Assembly (NCBI GenBank): GCA_032718475.1 | Contig: JAUCBJ010007043.1 | Span: forward strand, 124,001-188,000 | Direction: 5' to 3' | Origin: Nemertoderma westbladi | Lineage: Eukaryota > Xenacoelomorpha > Nemertodermatida > Nemertodermatidae | Length of the DNA: 64,000 bases | Shown: positions 22,421 through 34,070 of the stretch, in pieces | How the letters are laid out: each line of letters starts with the position of its first letter | Numbering within the stretch: position 1 is the stretch's first letter | Position numbers and translations under genes: made by a program | The notes under the pieces: model-generated | Told to the model about the DNA's origin: nothing | Databases searched by the model: none | The model's input: the letters and a program-made list of their open reading frames with translations, nothing else

Positions 22421-23878
22421 ATATACTTCAGGTTCTTACTGGAGAGTTAGGGTTACTTTCACAATTGCGACTCGCTACTGTAAACACACCTTAGTAGTAA
22501 CATTCACCTACAAACGCACAAATTCCACGTAACAGTCACAAATGGTACACATTCCATCACACATTCGGGTCATTTGTCCGTTAGTCAAGTGCCTTCCAGA
22601 ATGTCACGTTGTTATTATGTATCCTTGGATACTAGCTGTGTGCTATTTATTCCGTATGCTATTCAATACGCAAGCCCTTTATTGTTCTTTTAACTCACTT
22701 CTAATTCTAGCGTGGTTGTTGCCATGGTGACATTATGGAAAGCTAGCGGTAGAATTAGGGTAATTCTCATGCATACAGATCTGGGATGCTATTTAATAGT
22801 AATTCTTTAATGGTCAATATCCCCTTTATACATGATTCTATGAATTTTATCGGCTATTGACTATACATTGGAGATTCTCGCACACAAATACACTTAATAG
22901 AGTGAATCTCCGCTCCCATGATCTATTAATTAATGGAATTTTGGGAATGTTATAAATTGTACAAAATGACAATTTATTAAATTCATTAAAAGGCATGAAT
23001 TTAAATTTATTCCCTGAAATTTTATTATTTGATAATTAAATTGACATGTTTTGATTCTAGAACATGTCTGGGGACACAAGATCCTTAATTCTATGAAAAT
23101 TGTCCTTTTAAGAATATCGGTAAGTGCTACGATATCTTAATCGACTAGAATTGTTGAAGGATCTGAATTTTACAGATTTTGATTTATAGATTTGTAAATA
23201 TTAAATAATTAATATTTGAGATGGGCACCAATTTATTCCAGAACTTGTCTGGGGACGTTAACCACTGATTCTAGAATTTTGTCTTTCAAGTATATCGGTG
23301 GGTGCCGCGATATCTTAATCGACTAGAATTGCAGATGGTTAAAGGGTTTAACAGATTTATTTTGCGTTATACGCTACTGTTAAAGGGACATCACGCTACT
23401 ATATGTATTATTTAATATACGGTATGAGAGCAATATCGCACGAAGCAATGTCAGTGTGAAGAGGCAAGTCGTTTCCAAGGTCTACCCAGAGCTTGGTTTA
23501 GCCGAGACACAAGGATCGGAACTTTGCATTCCTAATACTCTGCCTACCAATAATACTTGAATATAGTAGTGGCTTTATTGTACTTTAATAAGTACGGATA
23601 TTTCATCTTACTGTAGTCACGTATTTATAATATGATACGGGCAGTAAGGAAAGAGAAAAAGAATTATTTCTCGCCGTCGCACTAAATATATAATATACGT
23701 AATTAAATAATAAACGCGAATATATATTGCACTAATCTACTAAATAATCTCTAAAATACCATACTACTAAATAAAATTAAATAAAACGATTAAAATAAAA
23801 TTACATAATAATACATACATAAATATAAAAATAAAACAAATACAAAATAATAGAGTCACACACCCACTCCATATGTTG
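22421..23878. other. BEL-2 3' internal region without genes; ~180-bp duplication
   Basis: Two imperfect copies starting near 23062 and 23242 share GTCTGGGGAC and GATATCTTAATCGACTAGAATTG. Otherwise the sequence is AT-rich. The integrase expected here on the minus strand is absent. Confidence 0.5.
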
Positions 23879-26800
23879 TTACGTTATGGAGTCCCTAGAT
23901 GTTTGAAGGATTAGGGAGGTGGTCGTGGGAAGAGAATCTTGCCTTCCACAGTTTCCGGAGAGTCCTCCATTCCCTTCCGGTAAACACAAACGACCGACTG
24001 GGTGATTGAGTCGCTGCATCCCGAATACAATTCCAGGTTTCCTCTTCGTCCTGGAATAGTGACGATAGAAACATCGCTCTAGGTACACGACGGCCTTACA
24101 AAGCCGATTCCAGGAGCTATAGTGGTCCGTCGCTCCCTGCAGGAGAGGTGAGAGTCCCTGCGAGACGTCTGATGTTCCAGAGTTCCAATCGCTCTCTCTG
24201 ATCTTCATGAAGGATCCACTCGCGGTGGGGAGGTCCAGATCCACGGCGTCGTCCCTGGCAATATGTAATACCGACAGATCTATCCCGGGTTCAAATAACT
24301 CCGATCCACCCGTCCGGGTTTTAGGTTTGACTTTCTCCGCTCCCTTGGCTGGTCTAATCTCAGTCGGAGTAAGATGGGGAGGCCATTCATCCTCCTTACT
24401 CAGGAAGTCGGGTTCACCTAACCGGTCTGTAGTATCTGTCAGTTCTTGAGGAGTTGCTCCTCTGGAAGCGATGTCAGTTGGATTAAACTTCTTGGGGCAA
24501 TATCTCCATTGATCTACATTGGAGCTAATATCGTCATTATCTGAGGAGTATGGTGTTCCCTCAGTTGGGTCGTCTCCCTCACTAGTATCATCTTCCCATT
24601 CACTCACCTGGCAGACGCGATCTTGAAGCAGTCTTTCTCTGAGCGTTCTTCGGGAAGGTCCAGTAAGGTACCAACCTACTCTAGTTCTTACCGCATAGGT
24701 CTGAAGTGGTTGCGGTTGAGCAGGTCGTTTCTCCAATGTCTCCAGCGCCTCATGCGCGTTTTGACCGATTAATATTTGTACTCCAGGATAATCGGTGTCG
24801 AATCTAGGAATGTTAAGTTGTTGGGCATGATCATCTTCGTCCCAATTATAAGGTTCCACTTGGGTGGTAGCGAAGTTCTTTATTGCCACCATCTTGACTG
24901 ACCTTATACTGTGTTCTCCTAGTTTATCCTGTGGAGTGGACAACTCACCTATATAATAGTCGGCAGCCACAGCAGATTTCCAAACCTGCATGATCCCTGA
25001 CATGTTTAGCTTGGTTCGGAACTTGGGTTGTCCAGCGAAGATGTCTTCGGCTAGTTCTTTATCGATGAATGTTCCTGTGCTGCCGGAGTCCAGGAGGGCG
25101 TTCACTATATAGCTCTTCTGAGGTCCGTGGACCCGCAACTGGACTACAGGAAATTCTCGGATTCCTACATTTGAAGTTGGCGCTTTCCAAGATTGTTGTT
25201 GATCTGAAGTAGTTAGGGTGAGGTCGCTGTCTGTGTCTTTCTCATACATGAGTGCTCGATACACTGCGGTGGTGTTTATTAAGTAACAGGATTCGTTTTG
25301 GTCGGAGAATTCGTCCGTATAGAATCCTTCCATCTCAGAACTTTGGTCAGTGTCGTTCACATCACTGAATTGGACATGTAGTTGTTCGGACTCACTTACC
25401 TGACTAGGGCTGCTTCGTTCGAATTCAGTGTGCAACAAGATATGATGTTTTGCACCGCACTTGGCACACCTTGCGTCGGAGTAACAGGTTCGCCGTTGGT
25501 GTCCTCGTCTGAGGCAATTATATCACAACCGCTTATCCCACATGACTTCCCGTCTCTCTTTTAATGATTTCTTTAAGAATTCATCGCACATATTCAAGCG
25601 GTGGGACCCGTCGCACAGCACACATTTGGGCTTGATGTTACTTACTTTAACATGTGCTGTGTGGTGCACGTTCGTTCTTTCCTCGGGCTTTCTCACCTGA
25701 ATTCTCTTGGGAGACGTAGGAGGAGTTTTTCTTACCTGTTCTCTCCTGTCATTGGTTCGAGACTTGAATTTACTTACCTGGTCTTTAGGCGTTTTATTGA
25801 CATAATAAGATCTTTCAGTGTCTTTCCCGCTATCCTCTCCTTGAGAAGTCTGGCTTTCGCCGTCGTCTGTATAACACACTGGTGTTACCCTTCTCCTAGA
25901 AACGGGTTTCTCACTTACCTTGTTTTCCAGTGTCTTCTCTCTGGACTGTCTTAGGAGCTGTAATTTCACTTCTCCATCTAAGAATGACATGAGATCAGCC
26001 ATGGTAGGGTCTCGTCGTTGTTGTTCCATCATATATAACACTTTCTTATCCCAGCGTGTACCTACTCCACCCTTCGGTAAAGTAGAAGCCACTGCTCTAA
26101 TAACCATAGTATTCTGATACTCATGAGACTTACCTAGCCAATCTAATTGTCTGCAGATCTCCTGAATCTCATCGGAAAACTCTATAATTCCGCTGCTAAT
26201 AAACTTTCGGGGCGCTACCAACTTTGCATACAAATACCCAGCTATGTTATTCCTATTACCATACCTGATGTTTAGTGTATCCCAAACTTGTCTTAATCCG
26301 TCTGGATGTCCAATAAACTTTAACGCCATTAACTTGGGAGATCCTTCCAAGCACTCGATGAGGAATCTAAGTTTCTCTCCATTAGATAGGACAGAGTTCT
26401 GTATGTTATCTTTGTAATATTCATTAAAAGGTAACCATTTCATCTCATCTCCATTGAACTTGACGATCTCTCCCACCTTTACCGCTTGCCGGGCTTCGGT
26501 TCTAGCCATTTGACGCGTAAAACTTTCTTGGGCCATCGTGTTACTTAATATCGAGTTATCGGTATATAAATTTCTCGGATTATGATCCGGTCTATAGGGA
26601 ATATCATTATCAACAGGTCTATAATTACCCTTAATAGGGTTCACTATAGGAGTTTCTACTTCGCTAGCAGTATAGATGCGTGTAGGCTCCACACCTTGCG
26701 CATGAGATACTTCAGACCTAACAGGTTGACACATTGTTACAAGGGGTGGTGGTATACCCTTTTGTAAATTTACTAATTTATCACGTTCTAGCGCGATATT

Positions 26801-27275
26801 TTGCTGCACTTCCTGCAACTCTAACCTACTTTCCTTTACGGTTCCCTTTAACTGTTGAACAGTCCCTTCTAACTCTCGGACCTGTTGGGAGGAGCGCATT
26901 TGATTCTCCTCCATCTTTCCGAGGAGAATGTCCATCCCCCGCCGTCTCTCGTCCACCCAATCAACCGCCGAAACGGGATCCGCCAACGTTGTAGCGGGCG
27001 GACGAGGGACAACGGGCGACAAATCATGAATATTTCGCTCGGAGTCCAGAGCATGAACTGTCTCATGGGCTGTTCTGCTGGGCACAGGTAGCTTAGTGCT
27101 GTGCAACGGGAATTGAGAGGTAGGTTCAGGGAGTACAGGTGTCTCTACGACCGAAAGAGTAGCTTCGGGAACAGGCCTAATTATTTCAGGCTCATCTACT
27201 ATAGTAGGGAGTCTCTCTATTGTAATTATTTGGTCTGTGGGTTCTGTACTCGCTAAGTTGGTGTTATTTAGTTGC
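23879..27275 (-). pseudogene. BEL-2 gag-pol, copy 2 (internally deleted)
   Basis: The minus-strand frame is closely related to 14020-16740 of copy 1. It starts inside gag at about 27275, without the N-terminal part, and runs through gag. A stop at about 25520 replaces the first Cys of the zinc knuckle (TGA where copy 1 has TGT). The protease follows (LLDSGST). Near 24530 the frame jumps from the acidic spacer after protease (SSDNDDI) straight to WRYCPKKFNPTDIASRG, the end of the RNase H/tether region. RT and most of RNase H are therefore deleted in frame. The last part shifts frame near 24030 and ends before integrase. It is inactive, but its gag is better preserved than copy 1 and serves as a reference for it. 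Confidence 0.85.
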
Positions 27276-29299
27276 CTTCATTTACTCGAGCGTGTTCCGA
27301 TGTGATCGATTATTCTTTTGAGACCCTTACCGAAATACAAAAGAAACTCCGACATGGACAATTCGAACTCGCGCAGCGTTACGTCACTGACACCGAGCGC
27401 AAACCGGCCATGGGTATCGATGGATCGATGTTACCCCAGCCCGTGCTCGAGATGTTGTTTAACGAAAGAATCCTTAAAATCGGCTCAGCTGTTTATGGAG
27501 ATCTCCAAAACGACTTTCGGAACATGGAGAACATTCCATACCCTTTCGTCGATACTCAGCTGATTGCTCCCTGGGCAGAAGGCCGAGGTTTCTTCCGCAC
27601 TATGTATGCAAATACACCCAGCGGCATCACTAAAGTACAACGAACCTCCATCGGACAACTTGCCTTTCAAGAATATGGATGGAATTTCAAGGTTGGAAAT
27701 CCTATCAACTACCAGCAAGTCTATGGAGATCATTATTCTCGATTATACTTTGACGGACCATTGACCGCACCTGGCGCCGTGTATAGCTTTATGAGCGTTC
27801 CACTTCGTCCCTCCTTAGCTATATATACGATCTTTGAAAACGCCGCACTTGCCGGTTGGCTAGCCGATGTGTGCAGTCGTACCATACGCGCCCATCCCTT
27901 AATACTTGGAACCAAACTCGCCAAGCTAGATGAACACAATAAATTCATCCGCTTCGAATGTTTCAGGCGCTTTCTGACTCCGTTCCGTAACATTGATAGT
28001 CAGTTCAAGGACCGCGCTCTGACCAAGCTCAGCTTAAGAGACTCAGCTGCGGAGAAGTTAGACAGCGCGGGATTCGCCCTTTTCAAGGACGTCTGTATAC
28101 AGAACTTACATTCATCTGTTATACAAAGACCTCGAATACCCACGGGTTATTCTGTCGTGGAAGTTCAGACAGTTGGTTCGCTTGCGGAGACAGCCGCACC
28201 TGCCTCAGCTATGCAATTGGAAGACGAACCAATATGCTTAGAATCTGAGGAGATTCAGCCTACAGCGCCCCGGAGCGGCGATAACGACTACGTCTTGGAA
28301 TGGTATCAAGGACCACAATGTCTCACCGCATACGATTATCGGCACGCCAACTATGTTTCTCGAAAACGTTGCCGATTATGCGCATCGAGAGATCATTTCA
28401 CCCCTACAGACTCAGACGTACCCTGCTTCTATTTCCATGTACAACCGATGATGGAGATCTATTGTGCGTATTGCAGACTCAATAACTCGCACATTTTCGC
28501 AGTCTGCCCCCAATTTATGATTCAATGCCATCATTGTCAACTTAAAGGACATGCCAGTTTTGATTGCCCTTTTAACCGCGATCTGGAAAGAGTAGATGAG
28601 ATGATTACTCTGCGCTACATCCGAGCTTGGGAAGCGAATGCGGATTTACATTGTGAGTCACGCCATCACTATTACCCTGGACGCGCCTACGAAGGAGTTT
28701 ACGCGTTCCATCCTTATCTATTCGCGTCTGTTGAACAAAAATCGCACACACCGAGTTACGAACTAATGAAGCGTGTAGGTGAGTGTATTTCCACCAAATT
28801 TGTTCGTAAATATCTCAGGAACATCAATCCTAACGATATTAATTCATACAATTTGACCAATTTCATCCGTCAAGACCCTGAGTATGGCGATTTGTTCATC
28901 AACTCACACCCTGAGTTACAGGAAGTACATCAACGGCCCTACGAATATCGAGCCCGAGAACGCGAGCTGGAAAGAACCATTAAACCGAGGAAGTTTCTCA
29001 CCACTCGCGGTCCACCTACCGCTATTGTCCAGATGACTCGTCAGGGACCAGTAGGAGCTGCTGTCCTAAGACGCGCTCTAAAGGCCGTTAGACCTCGCTC
29101 CACTGAAGTTGATATCGATCAACCAGGTACCTCGACTGGTGGATACACCGACCGTAATCCTAAACCTTCTGATGGAATTGTATTGCACCCTTCACCCAGG
29201 CGTTACAGCCCTCCTAGTAAAGTGGCTCACCCCAAAGAGAAAAGGACTCTTGTTAGCCTCAAAAAACTGCCATCCGCGCAAGAAAGACTAACTGTTTAG
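27276..29299 (+). CDS. BEL-2 triple zinc-knuckle ORF (5'-truncated)
   Basis: About 675 codons are open with no native ATG at the start; the first Met is near codon 46. The left edge is the junction with the opposite-strand gag at about 27275, so the N-terminus is cut. The N-terminal 330 residues form a folded-looking domain I do not recognise. Residues ~365-435 hold a cysteine cluster: RCRLC, then YCAYCRLNNSHIFAVC, then CHHCQLKGHASFDC. After it comes a conserved segment with AWEANADLH and YAFHPYL, then a basic tail. The BEL-1 protein at 57347-59283 has the same cluster and following segment, so this is a conserved family. It lies directly before an LTR and polypurine tract. It could be a second Gag-like nucleic-acid binder. 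The end is frameshifted relative to copy A1 (LKKLPSAQ instead of LKKLRKRR). Confidence 0.65.
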
Positions 29300-29360
29300 A
29301 GTATTTTTATATTTTAGAAACTGTGATTTTTATATTTTATAGAATTAAATCCCATTTTCT

Positions 29361-29368
29361 GGGAGCGG
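29361..29368 (+). promoter_or_regulatory. Polypurine tract, BEL-2 3' LTR
   Basis: GGGAGCGG lies directly before TGTAAAGG. It is identical to the octamers of the other BEL-2 copies. Confidence 0.55.
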
Positions 29369-30566
29369 TGTAAAGGCTTTTGCGGATATAGCTAGTTATT
29401 TTCCCCGCAAAGTACTCTGTAGATGTTTTAATGGACATAAAAGGCCGTTTTCTTACTGTACCGGTGTTTAGCGGACATAAAAAGCCGTTTTTTCTGTATG
29501 TGTACTTTGGAGGACATAACAAGCCATTTTGTGTCGCAATGCGCCAATATACTCTTAATACAGTGTAGTTCAGATTACGACATCTATCAGCTGATTTAGT
29601 GTACTCGTGTAGCTTTCTTTGTTCGGCTCAACCAATCAGAGCAATTTCCATTTTTCTTGGAAACGAGCTATGTAAGCCGAGCAAGTCTGTGTATGAAGGC
29701 AGTAGTTGTTTTGCCTTTTCCTGATGCCAGAACATCGGCTATGGAATTATTCTGTGTTTCAGGCTTTAGCCAAACATGAGAACGGCTTTGATTACCGAAA
29801 CGTATAACTGTTATCTTAACTCAACAAACCATACTCACTTACATATCACACAAACCAAACCTGCCGGTCATATCATACCTTTCACCGCATTATTTTACTG
29901 CTATTTACTGTCGGTTATTAATTGTATCTGTTGATGCAATATTGTTATATTTGGATAATATCGATAAATAATCATAAAACCCCATCTTCTTGATATACTG
30001 GAGGTAAGAGACCGGTTACATATAGCAATTGCGACTTATATGATATTGGTTTTGGAGTGAATCTAATGCTATTTCATAGGCACTACAGGTGTCAATTGCT
30101 GTCCTTTTTATATGTGACTAAAATTAGTGAAGGTCGGCAGATTGGTGTGCAGCATTGTGCGGTAGTGTGCATGATTGTGACAGATAACTAAGCATCTCCT
30201 AAAGAATGCGCCTTATACGTGAATCAATAGCCATCCCGTTGTGTTTAGTATAAGTCATAACTCTGTTTATATATTTAGAGCGCCACGTCCTAAAGGAACT
30301 GTTAGTATTTCCCGAAAGTGAATAATATTTGTCAGAGATTATATATTAACGATCAATCGAATAATACAGTAGGCCTACACCGCAATAAGGTCAGAGCTTC
30401 CGAATCCAGTCTCCCGGGTGTATATCCAGCGGGTGAATGGTCGCGCATAGGCTGGCTTCGGCTAATGTAGTGCATCAAATACTCATCATAGGCTAAAGTC
30501 GATTTATAACCTAGAAGACACCTAAATTAGGCGAGTTAAACTGCCTAAGGTCTGAAAGCGCGAACA
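29369..30566 (+). repeat. BEL-2 LTR (3' LTR of the zinc-knuckle copy)
   Basis: This 1.2-kb unit runs from TGTAAAGGC to GCGCGAACA. It is close to the LTRs at 1395 and 9521. Its 5' part has two copies of GACATAAAA(A/G)GCCGTTTT around 29430-29490 that are weaker in other copies. Confidence 0.65.
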
Positions 30567-31369
30567 CGAGCCATCAGCGAACTGATATAATTATACTATG
30601 GCCGTTTTTCAAAAGTCTGTGTGTGACGTGTGTGTGTGTGTGTGTCAGTGTGTCGGAAGCCATAATTGTCGGAAGCCATAATCTAAATTAATATCTTCAG
30701 CTAAATTGTATGGTTGAATCGAATTATTTCGATTCTTCTATCGGTAATTAATTATTTAGGGGGGTAACATTTATCCCATCTGGTATAAAATTAACATGGG
30801 TGGATTCGCCGTTTCCCATTCTATCAAAGTCTTTACTTTATACTCGAGATTAATGTCAAGTTTTATAGCTATTTATTGATTTACAGTTAAAATTGCATTT
30901 TTATCAATTAATTCACAGGTAGGCTCTAACCGCCTAATGACAGTCAATACGGAGTAATTCCTTCCCGTGTCTTAGCAACGCTGAGAATGTCCTGGCTTGT
31001 TAGAGGCAGACTGCTGCTGGTAGGATCTATAGGGGCTGTTGCGCTGTCAGTCAGAGAGGTAACAGCCCATGGGGTAAGGATTTACCCATGGGGCACTAAC
31101 TATCAGATAGTCTGATACCAACTGTCAGACAGTCTTTTTCAACTATCAGATAGATGATCGCCCAGTTCAGCAGTTGAAGTTCAAAGTTGCCCTTAGTTGT
31201 ATTTTTTAAACCCCGAGTGTTGTTGACGGAGTCTGCTGGTCTGTTACTTCCGAAATCGTTGATAGTGGTGTCGGTGCCGGAATTCTGGCTTTGATTAAAA
31301 ACACTGAACTGCTGAACGATGGCGGAATCTACGAAACCCGGCTGGATTCCTAATCCGAGGAGGCGACGG
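30567..31369. other. Spacer between BEL-2 and BEL-1 with (GT)n and hairpins
   Basis: It contains a short GT run (about 30628-30645), a doubled GGAAGCCATAAT, and the palindrome cluster described for 31066-31153. The minus-strand frame starting at 31410 begins inside the BEL-1 LTR and is not treated as a gene. Confidence 0.5.
31066..31153. repeat. Cluster of palindromes
   Basis: A near-palindrome centred on GGGGTAAGGATTTACCC (31066-31094) is followed by three 11-bp palindromes: CTATCAGATAG (31100-31110), CTGTCAGACAG (31122-31132) and CTATCAGATAG (31143-31153). The three start 22 and 21 bp apart. The middle one differs by a paired change that keeps the symmetry. Confidence 0.7.
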
Positions 31370-31373
31370 AGTC

Positions 31374-34070
31374 TGTTACGGTATATGGCGCTGTACACAT
31401 TATTAGCCATTATACAGTATAATATATTGGTTTATTATACAGTATAATATATTAGTCCGTTATACTGTACGCAATATTAGTCCATTATGCAGTATAATAT
31501 TTTAGATAAGAGATAATAGCGAGGTGATATTTAGATAAGGAAACTGAAACGCCCATATATTTTGAACTCATCCATTTTGTATAGTATGTAGCCCTACCTA
31601 CGTAATTTTGTATTAAGATATAAGTAGATAGTTCCAGGGTAGCAAGTTCAGTTGGACCCTGGATATGTGCTTGCTGTTATTAGCTTCGATAGGGCTAGCA
31701 TCTAGGGACGCAATCCTAACCATTCCGCAGCCAGGGACATGATCCATTACCATATATGGTAATAATTCGCGGTTTGGAAGCCCTGAGGTTCACAATCCGG
31801 CTTTCTTATTGGACTAACTGTTTCCAGGTTGGTCTAATGCTAGCGCGGACTGGAGAGCCAATAGGAGAGCGATTGCATCACCCTTATTGCATCATCCTTC
31901 TCGGATCACCTATAAATTGGCGGTTTGCTGGTAGAGCTGTACAATCCAATCCTACTCCTCTACAACACCAACCCCATATCATTATTCTGTGTTAAGTTTA
32001 GGAGTACAATTTGTGCGTATTTTCTGCATTTCTACCCTTTGATTAATTTTCTTGGAATGATTCGTTAGTGTTATTATTCTTAACTGTGTTTCTCAATCAA
32101 TCCTATTGATTACTGCTAATTACAACCGGAACTATGATTTCTACCTCTTTCGTTAATGGTTCTATGTAATTTATTTCGAAGCAATAATCCTACGGGATTT
32201 CTGAGACTGTCAGACTTGTGATTTGCATGCGCCGCTACGGTAGCTATTCCATAAATGGAGGGCTAAGGTGCCAGTAGGCGGTGGGCGCATCGGGGGGTTA
32301 GCGACGAAGGGAGAGCGGAGGATTCAAAAGCGGGCAACGCTGGCGGGGGTCAACGTTGTGGTCGGGCAATTTGGACTGTAGGTTGGAGACCGCTCGCTGG
32401 TACGGTAATTAGGGGGCTGATGATCCAGGTTTTGTCTCTATTTAGTATTAGGGGGCAGGAATTGGGTTAGTTAGGAAGTCTAGACGTACCCGGGAGGGGC
32501 CTGCATACCTTACAGTAGATTGCGAATCAGTAAGTTGCGAATTAGTCAATTGCGAATTATTACGTTGCGAATTATATAATTGCGGATTGTATAATTGCAA
32601 GTTATGCTATTGTGATCTGTGATTGCTGACGCTGATTGGTGTGTTACTGAAGTGTGCCTATGATTACGAATGCTTAGGTAGGCGCCTCTTTCTCTTTGAT
32701 TGATTTCTATTTCTTAGTTACAACAAATAATTACTGATTAGGTCAAAGTAATACGGCATTTTAGGCTATTACTAGCGAAACCTGTTGTGTAATAAATTAG
32801 AATTACGCATTCTGGAACTCTTAGTAATTAGTACGCTGTTACATATTTGTGACTGTAATTGATTAGTAAAATTAAGAATTAGTACGCAGCATAGCGGAGA
32901 GTAGCTAAGGTAATAATTTAGAGTACCGTAAACTATTCACGCTGAGCGGTTATTTGCATTAGCGGGCAATAAGCTAGATCGCAGTAGTCAGTACGCAAGA
33001 CACTAGTAGATTGCTGGCCTAAAGCCAGCTGCAGGCAAGTTTAGACCCAGAGCGGTATCACCTACGAAAGACAGTGTACTGTACCAATTTTTTTGATTAT
33101 TTTAAATATTCTCGCATTCACACATTCCGTTAGGGAACCGGAACCCCCAGTATTCGCGATTAGAAAAGACGTAGGCAATAGCGTGCTTCAATAGTGGTAA
33201 AATTAGGCGTAAGAATACTCTGAGTGCAAAGCCCCTCGCACTCGTCTTAAGTAAGCTTAGGGAGCCGACTCGGGTTTATTGTTTTGGTTATTCCTGCGTG
33301 GCTCATAGATTCGAACAGTTAGCTCTCTATCGAGCGATCGGTAGAGAAAGGAACAAGCGATTTTGCAGGAGCCGTGTAAATTTAGTAAAATATATTAGCG
33401 GACGGCAGATTAGCGCCATCCAACGGTAAGTAGCGGTTTTGTATTTAGCAGCCTTTACAATTTAGTAATAGCACGCTCCTGATCCCCTTTACTTAATAGT
33501 AGAGCAGTCTTTATGTCTTATTGGTTAGGCGAGAACTCATTAGGTTGGCAGAGAAGTATACGGGTATTTGTCTGTTCAACAGTTCTGCTGTCAGTATAGG
33601 GGTCGCAGTTGTTTAACAGAGTCAATTAAACGTAAACAATGAAACGATTGCGATGGACAACTGAGTGTCTATTCAATCCATAACGATACGATGGCAATGG
33701 AGTCTATTACAGTATTAAACACGCAACCAGCAACCAAAGTGATCAGACGATGGCGAGGTAATCTACAAAACACATAATGACAGGAAGGCGACGGAGTTTA
33801 TTAAACCCAGTAAGATGGTGCATAGCGAAGCGATCGAGACGGATAACGGAGTCTATCACAGTATTAAACCTGGAACGAAGACAGTGGAGTCTGTGTTCCA
33901 GGCCTAACTAAACCTAGAACAATGCGAACAAGGCTACCGGTACTGTAAAGTTAGACTAGACTGGTTTGTGAGATTAACTTGCCAATACTAACTCAATACA
34001 ATTTGCTTTCTTCGAATTCCTAATAATATTTTAATCTTAATAATAATTATTCAACATCAATTATTTTATA
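31374..34070 (+). repeat. BEL-1 5' LTR
   Basis: It starts TGTTACGGTATATGG and matches 61117-63798 over its whole length with about 20 scattered differences by eye (over 99% alike), so the insertion is young. It has 16 extra bases at about 31916, directly after the TATA-like CCTATAAA, compared with the 3' LTR. The right end is taken where the copies diverge and where AGTC follows the 3' copy. The terminal bases TATA rather than CA make this end uncertain by a few bases. Confidence 0.85.
32519..32612 (+). repeat. 15-16-bp tandem motif in the LTR, six copies
   Basis: Repeats of ATTGCGAATTA-N(4-5) decay towards the right (TTGCGGATTG, TTGCAAGTTA, TTGTGATCTG). The same array is in the 3' LTR at about 62239-62332. 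It could be a binding-site array, but no factor can be named. Confidence 0.7.

Noticed and set aside
31096-31410. Minus-strand frame of 104 aa left of BEL-1
   Set aside because: Its first 12 codons lie in the BEL-1 LTR, so it arose only on insertion; no family resemblance.
31756-31995. LTR frame MVIIRGLEALRF... (also at 61499-61795)
   Set aside because: It lies in both LTRs and diverges after the 16-bp indel; no conservation as a protein.
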